A stretch of 64,000 nt of DNA from positions 4,960,688-5,024,687 of the forward strand of contig CM039465.1 of the NCBI GenBank assembly GCA_022414725.1, in the 5' to 3' direction. The stretch comes from Microglena sp. YARC. Its lineage: Eukaryota > Chlorophyta > Chlorophyceae > Chlamydomonadales > Chlamydomonadaceae. The translations under genes and the position numbers were made by a program. The notes under the pieces are model-generated. The model was given only the letters and a program-made list of their open reading frames with translations, searched no databases and had not been told where the DNA came from. Positions 1-11,165 of the stretch are shown piece after piece (the stretch's first letter is position 1; each line of letters opens with the position of its first letter).

Positions 1-594
1 ATATCATTAATGTGCAAACGTCATTATCTCCCTCCTCCCCTCACCCCCCCCTTTGTCGACGGTGCATTGCCTAGGCAAGACGAAGAGCCTCAACTGCTGG
101 TTCTAAATAAGTGGTGAGGAGTTTGGCTATGTAATCAACACAGTCGTCGCACTTAATGAATGGCTACCAATGCTTTATCATGACGTGCCACAATGTAGTC
201 ACCACAGTTTGCGCACACTGCTGGATAGGGTCGTAGGAGGAATCATTGACTTCTTCCTAAGGTCGCTGATGTCAGCTTGCTTGCTTTGCAACATGCCTAA
301 ATGTAAGAATATCAAAGGGAACTTTAATTTAAAACTTTCCGGTCGCCTTTGCAAAACACTGATTTCCCGAATCGGCCAGAAGGGATGTCATTTGCAGCAT
401 TGAACACATCCGTCAACTTTGCCGTGGGTGTTGTCGTGCACCTTTCTGCTATGGTGTATATGTGTGTGTGTGGTGTGTGTGTGTGGTGTGTGTGGGGGGG
501 GGGGGGGGGGGGGGGGGGTAGTTTTTTATTTTTAAGACTCACCATGCCTCATCACTGTGACCCAAGACTACGTATATCGTTATATATAATGTTA
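1..594. other. intergenic, no gene seen
   Basis: No coding region is supported here. The stretch is ordinary mixed sequence apart from a (TG)-rich run at about 459-493 that leads directly into an uninterrupted run of 25 G at 494-518. Short open frames crossing the G-run are low-complexity products and are not called. Confidence 0.6.
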
Positions 595-1345
595 ACAAAG
601 CGGTAGCCAAGATGACACAAGTAGAAAAAGAGATTGGAGTTGTCGCGACGGTTTTCGATCACATATTCTTCAAATGTGACACCCATAGTAGGTACTTGAG
701 TAGGTATTTCGATCACGAGACTCACCATAACCTTTTCGTTGGTCCCTACAGTTCGTATGTAGTTAGATTTTTGTTTAACAAAGCTATAACCAGGAGGACA
801 AGATTAGAAAACACGATTGGAGATGTCGCGCAGGTTTTAGCTGAGCTGCCCCCCCATGGGCGGGTTACATCTAAAGCAGGTACTTGGGCAAGGACTTCAG
901 TTCCGACATTTGCCACACATTTTTGGATGGCCCCAAGAGTTATTATATGTTTAGATATGGCTCAAACCAACCTGTAGCCATGAGGAAAGGGTCAGAAATC
1001 AAGTTTCAATTAATGTATAGTTGGTTGGCTGAGCTGCTCCCCTAGGGGTTACACCTAGAGCACGTACTTGGGCAAGGACTTCAGTTCAGACATTTGCCAC
1101 ACATTTTTGGATGGCCCCAAGAGTTGGTATATGTTTAGATATGGCTCAAACCAACCTGTAGCCACGAGGAACGAGTCAGAAATTAAGTTTGAATTAATTT
1201 ACAGTTGGTTGGGTGATATGAGCCCCTTTGGTTACACCTAGAGCAAGTACTTAAGCATGGACTTCAGTTCAGACATTTGCCACACATTTTTGGAGTGCCC
1301 TAATAGTTGGTAAATGGTTAGTTATGGCTCAAACCAACCTGCAGC
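595..1345. repeat. degenerate ~185-bp tandem repeat, about 4 copies
   Basis: Successive blocks share ordered motifs. AGAAAA..GATTGGAG.TGTCGCG occurs near 615 and 805. TACTTGGGCAAGGACTTCAG, a phrase about Ccacacatttttgg, and GGCTCAAACCAACCTG occur near 880-975, 1065-1160 and 1245-1345. The spacing is about 175-190 bp. The last two full copies are the most alike and the first is strongly diverged. No protein is encoded consistently across copies, so this reads as non-coding tandem DNA. Confidence 0.7.
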
Positions 1346-2090
1346 CAAGAGGAATGGGAGATAGACAGGAAGGTCGCGGATTCTACTGATCAATGAATCC
1401 GGTACCGCACCAGCCATCCAGCTCACATGCAACCACAATTTTTTTGTACGAGGCCGAAGGATAGCGACGAAATTAATTCACATCGCATCCCAATTCACCA
1501 TTTCGCATCTCAGGCCCCTCCTACTAATAGAAACACACGCGTTAACCATCTAAGCCATACTATTTACCAGCAGGGAGCAGCACAACGTAGAACCGTAGTC
1601 GTCCGTGGACTTAACATGGCAACAACATCGCAACATACGCAAGCTGGGCGCATAGCGCAGCAGCAGGAGCAGCTTCGCGCAGTGCCATAGAACCAGCCTG
1701 GGCGAACAGCGCAGCCAGGACAAAAAGCGCAGCATGAGGAGCTTACTAGACCTCCCGTAGTGCCACAGAAGCAGCCTGTTCGCACAAGCAAGAGGAGCAA
1801 CCTGCTAGGCATCCTGCAGCGCAACCTAAGGGTGGTATAGCACCTAAAGTTATATTCGCTTCGCGTTGTGACAGCATCGGTGACAGTACCAAGCCCGAAG
1901 GGTCTGACACCTATGCCTGCGTCGAATATCAAAGAATCGGTGGCTCCTCTTGTCATAAAGTGGTCGGATAAAAAACCTCCTGAAGGACCTAATGAAGCAC
2001 CAGGCATTAAACGCAGTTTCTCTGAGCTAGTGGGAAAGAGATCTCCTGCGCTGACCTGGATCTAGGCACTCAAACTACGGCACTCAGGAC
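1346..2090. other. unassigned stretch with Gln/Pro-rich broken reading frames
   Basis: On the + strand, 1606-1690 reads as a glutamine-rich peptide (QQQEQ) ended by a stop. The same Gln/Pro-rich character continues to about 1835 with further stops. At 1868-2065 there is a 65-codon open frame (PSPKGLTPMP near its start, KRSFSELVGKRS near its end). This could be decayed exons of a low-complexity gene, but no domain is recognisable and I see no reliable splice sites. The adjacent minisatellite starts immediately after. Confidence 0.25.
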
Positions 2091-2109
2091 GTGGAGCGCG
2101 AACTCCGCG

Positions 2110-2589
<480 letters not shown>

Positions 2590-2590
<1 letters not shown>

Positions 2591-3480
2591 TGTCTGCTCC
2601 CCCACGCGTACGGGAGGGCTGTGCATGCACTGGGGTGTATTGGTGGGTGTTGGGGGTGGGGGCTCCCATACGCGTACGGGAGGAATTTCTAAGCACTAAG
2701 GGTGAGATGAAGGGGAGGGGTGTCTGCTCCCCCACGCGTACGGGAGGGCTGTGCATGCACTGGGGTGTATTGGGTGGGTGTTGGGGGGGGGGCTCCCATA
2801 CGCGTACGGGAGGAATTTCGAAGCAATGAGGGTGAGATGAAGGGGGATGGGTGTCTGCTCCCCATGCGTACGGGAGGGCTGTGCATGCACTGAGGTGTAT
2901 TGGGTGGGTGTTGGGGGTGGGGGGCTCCCATACGCGTACGGGAGGAATTTCGAAGCAATGAGGGTGAGATGAAGGGGGATGGGTGTCTGCTCCCCCATGC
3001 GTACGGGAGGGCTGTGCATGCACTGGGGTGTATTGTGTGGGTGTTGGGGGTGGGGGGCTCCCATACGCGTACGGGAGGAATTTCGAAGCAATGAGGGTGA
3101 GATGAAGGGGGATGGGTGTCTGCTCCCCCACGCGTACGGGAGGGCTGTGCATGCACTGGGTGGTGGGTGTGGGTGGGGAGCTCCTCTTCGCGTACGGGAA
3201 GACTACGCATGCACCGGGGCGTATTGTGTGGGTGTGGGGTGTGGGGGGCTCCCATTCGCGTACGGGAGGAATTTCGAAGCAATGAGGGTGAGATGAAGGG
3301 GGAGGGGTGTCTGCTCCCCCACGCGTACGGGAGGGCTGTGCATGCACTGGGGGGTGGGTGTGGGTGGGGAGCTCCCCTTTGCGTACGGGGGGACTGGGAG
3401 GACTGCGGGAGGACTGCGCATGCACCGGGGTGTATTGTGTGGATGTGGGGGGGGGGGGGGGCTCCCCCTCGCGTACAGGA
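2590..3480. repeat. dimeric minisatellite, left block
   Basis: The block is an alternation of two half-units. One contains GCTCCCCCACGCGTACGGGA followed by GGGCTGTGCATGCACTGGGG. The other contains GCTCCCATACGCGTACGGGA followed by GGAATTTCGAAGCAATGAGG. The dimer is about 130-145 bp and occurs about 6-7 times. Each half-unit carries a CTCCC/GGGAG inverted repeat around a CGCGTAC centre, plus palindromes (TGCATGCA, TTCGAA, ACGCGT). Length varies mainly in the G-runs. Long open frames are present in several frames of both strands at once, which is expected from periodic DNA. Confidence 0.93.
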
Positions 3481-3534
3481 AGTATTTACATACAATGTTA
3501 GAGTGTGTCTAATTATTTAATTCAATTCGAACAA

Positions 3535-4086
3535 ATGACTACCCTATCCTATTTTATTGGACGCAGCTTCTACTCGAATGGCACCATCGATGCCAAGATG
3601 TACGGAGACGGGACGCCCGCATGTGCCGAAGGCATTCAACAGTGGAACAAGCAGGTCGTAGAAACTAGGTCTCGCGAGGTGCTATTAGGAGGCGCCAATG
3701 CCAAAACTACTGTGACGCACACATCCTGGTATAGGTTTTCTGGAACTTGCAAACCGATGTGTGGGTCCGAAGCTTTCTGGCTACAACTTACCCGCGATGA
3801 TTGCACGTCCGAACAGCTGAAGGACATGGCATTCATGAACCACATGCCCGTAGGCAATTTCCGCATCCCGCACAACTACACCGCCGCAATGCAAAAATGG
3901 TGGTTGCAGGATCGCGGTCAACCTGTGCAACTGCGCACAGGCGTCCTCCCAGCGAGACAGCTCGATGAAGCGAGACTGAGTATCCGAGCATGTGAATCCA
4001 CGCTAACTCCAGGTTTTGAGAGTTTCAGCCCAGGCAGGAGGGGAACAAGGCAGAGAGAGAAGCAGGCACCTGACAGCTGTGAGTGA
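3535..4086 (+). CDS. unidentified 183-residue protein between minisatellite blocks
   Basis: The first ATG of this open frame is at 3535; the frame is open upstream to about 3505 without an ATG. The protein starts MTTLSYFIGRSFYSNG, is mixed in composition and not low-complexity, and has four cysteines in its central part and several Trp residues (SWYRF, FWLQL, KWWLQD). I recognise no domain, signal peptide or membrane segment. It lies in a roughly 1.27-kb non-repetitive block that interrupts the minisatellite, so it is either ancestral sequence or inserted DNA. The last ~40 residues are Arg/Gly-rich and may run past a real exon end. It could be a single exon of a spliced gene. Confidence 0.45.
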   Translation: MTTLSYFIGRSFYSNGTIDAKMYGDGTPACAEGIQQWNKQVVETRSREVLLGGANAKTTVTHTSWYRFSGTCKPMCGSEAFWLQLTRDDCTSEQLKDMAFMNHMPVGNFRIPHNYTAAMQKWWLQDRGQPVQLRTGVLPARQLDEARLSIRACESTLTPGFESFSPGRRGTRQREKQAPDSCE

Positions 4087-4754
4087 ATGTTTGATCATAC
4101 CGTATTGAGTGCGACAGGTCGAGCTTTTGAAACAAACCTGTACGGAGCGACATGTACTGCAGGTTTGAATATCGTTGCGCTACACAACGTACCGCGCTTT
4201 TGAATATCATTGCTCTGACGGCGATCTTTCCTTTTCGTTTTCCTTCACCATGCCTTACTTCCGCAATTGTGACATGCCAACAGATTCTGCGAGTAAAGAG
4301 GAGGAAGCGAGAGGAGGCGAAGCGAGAGAGGCTAAGCGAGGAGGCAACAATCGGGAGGCTGGCAATGGACACCCGGTTCAGGACGAGGCGATGCAACCCA
4401 GGACGCTGCCAATGAAGCCATGCCGAAAGATCTCCGTGCCATGTGAGTTCATTTTGAACTCATGCTTCTTTCACAACTGTCCGCCATACACTTCAATGGT
4501 CGCGCTAGGGGTTGCGAGCTTGACAACGTTGCCGATTGCGACCTCGTGCGGTGGTGAAGCTTGTCCATGCAGATTCGGAGATTGACGACCGTGAATCGCA
4601 AATCGGCAATGCATTCAACTCGATTCTTTCTAGTTTCTTTAGTCGATTGTATGAAATGTATCTTCTTATATTTTCTTAGTGATTGTCTTACTAACATGTA
4701 TGTCGTACAATATTACGCTTACCCAAGTATTGTGGCACGTCACGTAGGACATGT
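4087..4754. other. non-repetitive stretch, no gene supported
   Basis: This is the rest of the block that splits the minisatellite. There are short imperfect internal echoes (TTTTGAATATCATTGCTCTG near 4198 resembles a phrase near 4162). A purine-rich GAGGAGGCGA-type stretch lies at 4290-4345. Open frames are short and in conflicting phases, so I call no gene. Confidence 0.5.
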
Positions 4755-6450
4755 GGCGGGGGCTCCCATTCGCGTACGGGAGGAATTTCGAAGCAATGAG
4801 GGTGAGATGAAGGGGGAGGGGTGTCTGCTCCACCACGCGTACGGGAGGGCTGTGCATGCACTGGGGGGTGGGTGTGGGGTGGGGGGCTCCCCTTCGCGTA
4901 CGGGAGGACTGTGCATGCACTGGGGTGTATATATTGGTGGGTTGTGATGGGGGGGGGGGGGGGGGGGGAGTCTCCCATTCGTGTACGGGAGGAATTTCGT
5001 AACACTGAGGGTGAGATGAAGGGGGAGGGGTGTCTGCTCCCCACGCCGTACGGGAGGGCTGTGCATGCACTAGGGTGTATTGGGTCGGGGTGGGGGGTGG
5101 GGGGCTTTCCCATTCGCGGTACGGGAGGAATTCGAAGCAATGAGGGTGAGATGAAGGGGGAGGGAAGTCTGCTCCCCCACGCATACGGGAGGGCTGTGCA
5201 TGCACTGGGGGGTGGGTGTGGGTGGGGGGCTCCCCTTCGCTACGGGAGGATTGTGCATGCACTGGGGTGTATATATTGGGTGGATGTGTGTGGGGGGGGG
5301 GGGGGGGGTCTCCCATTCGCGTACGGGAGGAATTTCTAAACACTGAGGGTGAGATGAAGGGGGAGGGGTGTCTGCTCCCCCACGCGTACGGGAGGGCTGT
5401 GCATGCAATGGGGTGTATTGGGTCGGGGTGGGGAGTGGGGGGCTCCCATTCGCGTACGGGAGGAATTTCGAAGCAATGAGGTGAGATGAAGGGGAGGGAT
5501 GTCTGCTCCCCCACGCGTACGGGAGGGCTGTGCATGCACTGGGGTGTATTGTGTGGGTTGTTGGGGGTGGGGGGGCTCCAATACGCGTACGGGAGGAATT
5601 TCGAAGCAATGAGGGTGAGATGATGGGGGAGGGTGTCTGCTCCCCCACGTGTACGGGAGGGCTGTGCATGCACTGGGGTGTATTGTGTGGGTGTTTTGGG
5701 TGGGGGGCTCCCATACGCGTACGGGAGGAATTTCGAAGCAATGAGGGTGAGATGAAGGGGGAGGGGTGTCTGCTCCCCCACGCGTACGGGAGGGCTGTGC
5801 ATGCACTGGGGGGTGGGTGTGGGGTGGGGGGCTCCCCTTCTCGTACGGGAGGGCTGTGCATGCACTGGGGTGTATCGGGTGGGTGTTGGGGGTGGGGGGC
5901 TCCCATACGCGTACGGGAGGAATTTCGAAGCAATGAGGGTGAGATGATGGGGGAGGGTGTCTGCTTCCCCCACGTGTACGGGAGGGCTGTGCATGCACTG
6001 GGGGTGGGTGTGGGGTGGGGGGCTCCCCTTCGCCTACGGGAGGACTGTGCATGCACTGGGGTGTATTGGGTGGGTGTGTGTGGGGGGGGTCTCCCATTCG
6101 CGTATAGGAGGAATTTCTAAACACTGAGGGTGAGATGAAGGGGGAGGGGTGTCTGCTCCCCCACGCATACGGGAGGGCTGTGCATGCTTCGGGGTGTATT
6201 GGGTGGGGATGGGGGGTGGGGGTGGGGGGCTCCCATTCGCGTATGGGGGAATTTCTAAACACTGAGGGTGAGATGAAGGGGGAGGGGTGTCTGCTCCCCC
6301 GCGTACGGGAGGGCTGTGCATGCACTGGGGAGTGGGTGTGGGGTGGGGGCTCCCCCACGCGTACGGGAGGGCTGTGCATGCACCAGGGTGTATTGGGTGG
6401 GGGTGGGGGGTGGGGGGGCTCCCATTCGCGTACGGGAGGAATTTCTGAAA
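4755..6450. repeat. dimeric minisatellite, right block
   Basis: This is the same two half-units as the left block, about 12 dimers, in the same orientation. Half-units with GGCTGTGCATGCACTGGGG alternate with half-units with GGAATTTCGAAGCAATGAGG, each headed by GCTCCC-loop-GGGAGG. A shortened half-unit (GGCTCCCCTTCGCGTACGGGA) is mixed in. Very long open frames on the minus strand (over 400 codons, His/Pro/Thr-rich) arise only because the unit length is often divisible by three. They move between frames and are not genes. Confidence 0.93.
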
Positions 6451-6600
6451 TTTATTATTTTATTAAAAAAATTATTATGAAAAAATTATTATGAAAAAAT
6501 TATTATGAAAGAAAAAAAAAATTATGAAAAATTATTATGAATTTCTAGAATTTATGCACTCCCACGCGTACGGGAGGACATTGTATACGCCTTGGGGATT
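6446..6600. repeat. A/T-rich simple repeat and a solitary minisatellite half-unit
   Basis: The array ends in repeats of the type AAAATTATTATG (6446-6548). A single isolated hairpin half-unit, CTCCCACGCGTACGGGAGGA, follows at about 6559. It separates the array from the first exon of the downstream gene by under 120 bp. Confidence 0.75.
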
Positions 6601-6671
6601 GCCCAAATAAAACTCATATAAAAATCCCTTTATGTCAACCCTATTAAGTCATTTTGTTTGCATGTCTTTAG

Positions 6672-7939
6672 GTTCGCTTCAAATGGAGCAGCAGATGAGA
6701 CCCCTGCCCATGCTACTGACCTTGGGAATGGACTGACACCATTGGGGGTCACTGCAGACCGTGGGAGGGCCAACCGTGCAGTCAAATCCGTAGCCGGCAC
6801 AGCGAGGATCAGCACCTCAGGCTTAGGGGGGGACAACACCCCACGCGTATCGAGAGCCAACACCCCTACCGTGGCGGACAAGGAGGACAAACTTGGTTCA
6901 CAACTCTCAGAGAAGCTGACATGGGCTAAGAAGCACTTGGCCGAGGGACAACTCGCAAATGCACTAGGGGTCTACTTCTCCTTGGATGCTAGGAGGTTTC
7001 TTCCTCCTGAGCTTCCCGTCCGTATCCCGAGTAGCCCGCCTCGGGCTGAGAAAGGGCATTCGACCATCTAGAGGGCGGTACATTTGCGATGAAATATCTG
7101 CTCGTCACAGCGACAACAGTGTTCCTTGACCTGGACCACCAGCTTGTACCTGCTGGCCAGCTCCTCTGGAAGGAGGCCGCTAAGGTCAGCGCGCACCTGT
7201 ACAACGTGCATCCAAAGACTTTTATCTGTGACGACCTCATCAAGGTGCGCTTGGCTATTCTTGAATTGTTTGGTGCATGAACATTGCTCCCCTTCCTGTA
7301 AGGGAAGTTGGTGTACTTATTCAGTGCATGTGTGTTCTACGTTTTCCTACGCAAAGGTTTAAGGTCGGTATGTATGGTAGGTTGGCCTTTTGAAATTGGG
7401 ATGTGTGTTCATTGCTCCCCTTTGCAAAGGGTATGGTTGGTTGGTCGTCCTACCACTAACGTATTAATTTATATTATTTCCTACTATCACGCAGGAGCCT
7501 GCCAAATTGGTCGACTTGGTCATCATCGACCCGAGCTTGGGTGATGACACTGGACCGCTTTGGGACGTTGGTGAGAAGGCTTGGACGGGCGTTGATGCCT
7601 CAGACACTCTGCGAACCTTGATGGTCCAAAACAGGAAGTTTGCCGGGGTGTTCAAGGTGGTGATGTACAGCAACATGGAGCAAGTGAGTACCTTCACTAG
7701 GGCTTTCGTTGATGCCACCGCTAAGGACGTGCATCATGTCCCCATTACGCGGATTGGGCCTGACTTCAAACCAGCTTCCACCCTAAACAGATGAGGAATT
7801 CAAGACCATTGGGGGCAGGATAGTTGAGAGGTGCACCGACATCGCCACAGCACAGGCATTCATCGACGAACCATCGGCCCTCTTGATCACCATTGGAAAC
7901 ATGATGAAGCAGATGAAGAGCATGGCTGAGGGGGAATGA
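6672..7939 (+). pseudogene. paralogue 1 of a two-gene family, possible degenerate methyltransferase-like fold; two frame breaks
   Basis: A pyrimidine-rich tract and AG precede 6672, a good 3' splice site, so the first exon seen runs from there to 7244. An intron with GT at 7245 and AG ending at 7494 follows, then a second exon to the TGA at 7937-7939. The frame changes at 7050-7068 (AAAGGG run) and again at about 7787-7792 (AAA run). A one-base length difference at each run would make the gene continuous. The core after the intron reads KLVDLVIIDPSLGDDTGPLW and later KFAGVFKVVMYSNMEQ. A hydrophobic strand ending in I-D-P followed by a second strand resembles motif IV of class I methyltransferases, but the usual DPPY or DPPW is not intact. 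The family is unidentified and the methyltransferase reading is only a structural guess. A homologous gene lies at 9526-10366. Confidence 0.55.
7245..7494 (+). other. GT-AG intron of paralogue 1 with two hairpins
   Basis: The intron is 250 bp, begins GTGCGCTTGG and ends with CTATCACGCAG. It joins codons cleanly (..LIK then EPAK..), exactly where the paralogue has its intron. Two hairpin-forming sites lie inside it: TTGCTCCCCTTCCTGTAAGG near 7284, and TTGCTCCCCTTTGCAAAGGG near 7411, where CCCTTTGCAAAGGG is a perfect palindrome. Confidence 0.75.
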
Positions 7940-8342
7940 GGTTGTAAAGCGGGCACGTGAATAATGGGATTAAGACGTTGTGAGGTTAGGAAGTAGGGTG
8001 ATGTGTTCAGGTGCTAGGATAATGTTTTGTCGTGGTGGTGTAGTGCGGGGAGGTCTCGTAGAGTGCTGCAGCACCAATGTGGACCTACCCAAATGTGTGT
8101 CCTCCACCACCACCGTGAATGGGGCTGTGAGGCAGTGAGGTTGGAAGTATATGAGTTATAAGGTAATGAGTTTTGAGGTTATGATTTACGGTTTTGAGAT
8201 TGCGAGGTTATGAGTTATGAGTTACAAGGTAATGAGTTATGAGGTAATGAGTTAAGAGTTCTGAGATTGCGAGGTTACGAGTTACGAATGATGAGTTACA
8301 AGGTTATGACTTATGAGTGATAAGTTTTTGAGTCATGGAGGT
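7940..8342. repeat. intergenic GAGTTATGAG-type simple repeat
   Basis: From about 8120 the + strand is built from short variants of TTATGAGTTATGAGG and GAGATTGCGAGGTT. The same texture resumes after the LINE remnant (9160-9250) and again at 10745-10870. No gene is seen. Confidence 0.7.
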
Positions 8343-9160
8343 TTAAGTACCCAAGTGACACCAATGCAGTTAGAGACATCCCTGATGAGAGAAGGGTTGG
8401 CTTTAAACGCCTCCGATACCAAAAATGGTTCGCAGCCAACAGCAATGATGAGAATGGCTTGATTCCCTTTACATCCGCCTTACATAAGCAGGATCAGATT
8501 CGTTCTATAGCACAGTTTAGAATGGGTTCCCATTGGCTGAACACAGAAAGAATGAGGGTGGTGGATAGAGCACACATCCCTCGCTCAATGAGACACTGTC
8601 AAATGTGTGGGTTCCAAAAACCTGAGGATGAAATGCATATGTTTGAGTGCCCTTTTTATAATGATATTCGCCTCCGCTACCAGAAGCTGTTTACAGATAT
8701 TTATAGCATGTCCATGAGGATACCGACTTAACCGTATGGAATGTGGAATTCTGCGATTCCACATTCAGAACCTTTATGAATGGAAATGGCACTAAGTCTT
8801 TTTGGAGCAACCTAGCCGACTATCTTTCTACTTGTAGAAGAGCAAGACAGGAAGCCCTGGACTGCTTAGTGGCACCGTAATTTTTTATCCCTTTTTTTTC
8901 TTCTTGTGACTTCTCATTTGTTAGCTTCTTACCTCCGCCACTGTAAGTGGTTGAGATCTGGGTCCTGCTCTAGGGGGTTTAATACCTACGCCACCAAAAC
9001 GGTGGTTTAGGGTTTGGTTTGTTTGTCCTCGACACACCCCTGATGTAATGGGGTTTTTTGCTTTGTGGGTGCTTTTTCTTTTTGTTTAAAGCACAGAGTC
9101 TCATACACCCTCGCGGTGTCAAGTAGACTTTAACATGTAATGTAATGTAATGTAATGAGG
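8343..9160 (+). mobile_element. 3' remnant of a LINE-type retrotransposon
   Basis: At 8379-8731 the reading frame (from an upstream codon into IAQFRMGSHWLNTER) encodes the C-terminal zinc-binding tail common in plant and algal LINE polyproteins. It has the pattern C-x2-C-x(n)-H-x4-C (CQMCGFQKPEDEMHMFECPF) followed by YNDIRLRYQKLF. A further 150 bases of matching character run to a stop. A non-coding 3' part follows (a phrase with the word CCCCTGATGTAATGGGG near 9037), ending in a (TGTAA)n tail at 9130-9157, typical of LINEs with simple-repeat tails. The remnant interrupts the GAGTTATGAG repeat. No reverse transcriptase domain remains. Confidence 0.75.
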
Positions 9161-9254
9161 TTTTGATGTAAGAGTTCAGAGATTGCGAGGCTATTAGTTA
9201 CGATTATTTTATGAGTTATGAGGTTTTGAGTTATGAGTTATGTAACAAGATTCA

Positions 9255-9523
9255 ATAATTGTCAAGGAATTGTCTCTTTCTCCAAAAACTAGAAAACAAT
9301 CTTATGTTTAAAAACATAAGATGATTCTAAGATAGTGAAGGAATTGTCTCTTTGTCAAAAAACTAGAAAACAATCTTATGTTCAAAAACATAAGAAGATT
9401 CGAAGAAATCCAGCAAAAACTCACAAAACAAGAAATTTGCCTAAACGGTCTTTTGATTTGAATCATAAGATTCCACAAATTTAGAAGCATCCACAAAATC
9501 GGCCGGGAAGCAGGAACGCCCAT
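9255..9523. repeat. interspersed repeat, copy 1, ending GAAGCAGGAACGCCCATTA
   Basis: This copy shares the order of motifs with 10985-11165: GTCTCTTTCTCC, AAAACAATCTTA, a self-complementary TAAGAT..ATCTTA-type stretch, and the exact end GGAAGCAGGAACGCCCATTA. Within it a stretch is itself duplicated (GTCTCTTT..AGAAAACAATCTTATGTT at about 9270 and 9344). It ends exactly where the coding sequence of paralogue 2 begins. Confidence 0.65.
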
Positions 9524-9525
9524 TA

Positions 9526-10366
9526 GTGTGGAAAAGGGGAGAGCCTTCCGAAGACTTTTTCCGTCTCTACGATGGTGGACAGATGTATCCACACCTGATG
9601 TCGGCAGCTACAGCAGTGTTCATGGACGCTGACCACCAGATTGGAGCCGGTCGGGTCAAGCTAGAGACGGCAACAGTCAGCGCGCACCTGTACAACATGA
9701 AGGCGAAAACATTCCAGTGTGATGACATCTGTAAGGTGCGTAGATGTTTAAAATGATAGACTATAAGTTGAAAAGTTGACGCTCCCGATCATAATCGGGA
9801 GGATGATGTGTAAAGCATGTCTTTTCACCACTTCAAAATCCATTACACATAATCCTTCCGATCATAGTCGGGAGCATCACGTTGTTCAACTTGTCTTCCA
9901 ACCCTTAATCTAACTGACTTGCACATATTTCGTTTACTCTTGCAGGTGCCTGGCAAACTGATCGACTTGGTGATCATCGACCCCTGTCTCCCTGGCGATG
10001 AAAAGGGACCGTTGTGGCTCGTCGATGAAGACTCTTGGAGTTCGACTGATGTGATCGACATGCTGCGGAACTTAGCAGGCCAGAATCGGAAGTTTGCCTC
10101 AGTGTGCCATGTGGTCGTGTACACCAACCAAGAGGAAGGCAGCAGGTTCCTTGTGGCTTTCAGAGAAGCTGGCGTGGCTGACATTCGCCGTACCCACATT
10201 ACACGCATGGGGCCAGACTTCAAGACACATTCCACCAGCATGCAAGGAGAAGGTTCTGGAAAGCTGCATCAGTGCAGCAACAGTAAAAGGGCTGATGAAT
10301 TCCAGGAAGTTAGAATGGGCCCTCGTTGGGTATCGTGTCAACTTGTTCCCAGAGCAAGACGAGTAA
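9526..10366 (+). pseudogene. paralogue 2 of the two-gene family, 5'-truncated at a repeat
   Basis: The open frame begins right after the repeat end at 9523, so upstream exons seem to be missing. Exon 1 (9526-9735) contains TAVFMDADHQIGAG and VSAHLYNMKAKTFQCDDICK. The intron is 9736-9945, and exon 2 starts with KLIDLVIIDPCLPGDEKGPLW and carries KFASVCHVVVYTNQEEG and ITRMGPDFKT. All of these align by eye with paralogue 1, intron position included. After GPDFKT the region homologous to the C-terminus of paralogue 1 (E-x-C..AAT) lies in the +1 frame and ends with TAA at 10366; the unshifted frame runs on to 10395. The biochemical role is unknown; a degenerate methyltransferase-like motif IV is the only hint. 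Confidence 0.5.
9736..9945 (+). other. GT-AG intron of paralogue 2 with two hairpins
   Basis: The intron is 210 bp, starts GTGCGTAGATG and ends with the acceptor TTTACTCTTGCAG. It has a perfect 8-bp stem with a 4-base loop, CTCCCGATCATAATCGGGAG (9782-9801), and a near-identical second hairpin CTTCCGATCATAGTCGGGAG (about 9855-9874). The two sites are also partly complementary to each other through GATGATGTGTAAAG and TTACACATAATCC. Confidence 0.75.
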
Positions 10367-10379
10367 TGTGCCAGTTAGC

Positions 10380-10984
10380 ACTAGCGAGTCAGTAAGCTAG
10401 CTCCACTTAACCTGCCATCATTAGTGTTGAAGTTAGCACCAATGGACTTGGTTGAGCATCAGTGCAACATGTAACATCGTGCACTAGACTAGGATTGCAG
10501 ATTTCACGATTTAAATTTGTGTTGTACATAATGAGCTTATGAGGTAGCACCATGGCGTCAGTTAGCACATGATCTGTCAGCACTAAGTGCAGAAGTTAGC
10601 ACCATTGGACTTGCTGGCAGCAGTGCAACATTAGCATTGTGCACAAGTTTCACGAGTGTACTTGTTTGCACCATCCAACACACATTTTGAGTGATTTCAG
10701 GATTCTAGGATGGCAGTTTGCAGATTTCAGGATTTAAATTTGTGTTATGTACATAATGAGCTTATGAGGTATGAAATTATGAATAATAAGTCCTGAGTTA
10801 GGAGTTATTAGTTCTGACTTGTATTTTGAACTGTTGAGTTGTGAGTTGTGAGATAAATAATTATGAGCAATGCGTTCAAGACTTTGTAAACAGCTTTCAC
10901 CTTCCTCTTGACTGTCCTCTACAATTGATTTTGTATTCGAATACTTTCTCTCTCTCCAAACGAGCAAATCAATGTTACAATTGA
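10380..10984. repeat. intergenic duplicated block, no gene
   Basis: A block with GTTAGCACCAATGGACTTG, CAGTGCAACAT.., a phrase GCAGATTTCACGATTTAAAT, and TACATAATGAGCTTATGAGG at about 10425-10545 is repeated with changes at about 10590-10772. The GAGTTATGAG-type simple sequence follows. Confidence 0.6.
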
Positions 10985-11165
10985 AATTGAAGGGAATAGT
11001 CTCTTTCTCCGGAATACAACAAAACAATCTTACAAAATAAATTGTAAGATATTTTCGTAAAAGCCACCAAAAAAGCAAAATCAATTAATTTGCGAAAACG
11101 ATCTTACAATATTTATCGTAAGATTTCAGTAAAATAAAAAATCCGTTCGGAAGCAGGAACGCCCA
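10985..11165. repeat. interspersed repeat, copy 2, ending GAAGCAGGAACGCCCATTA
   Basis: This is the second copy of the element at 9255-9523, diverged internally but with the same last 19 bases. It ends exactly at the 3' end of the minus-strand LRAT-like gene and supplies that gene's stop codon. Confidence 0.65.

Noticed and set aside
9308..9592. 94-codon minus-strand frame
   Set aside because: It lies in an interspersed repeat with internal duplication and overlaps the exon of paralogue 2; no domain.
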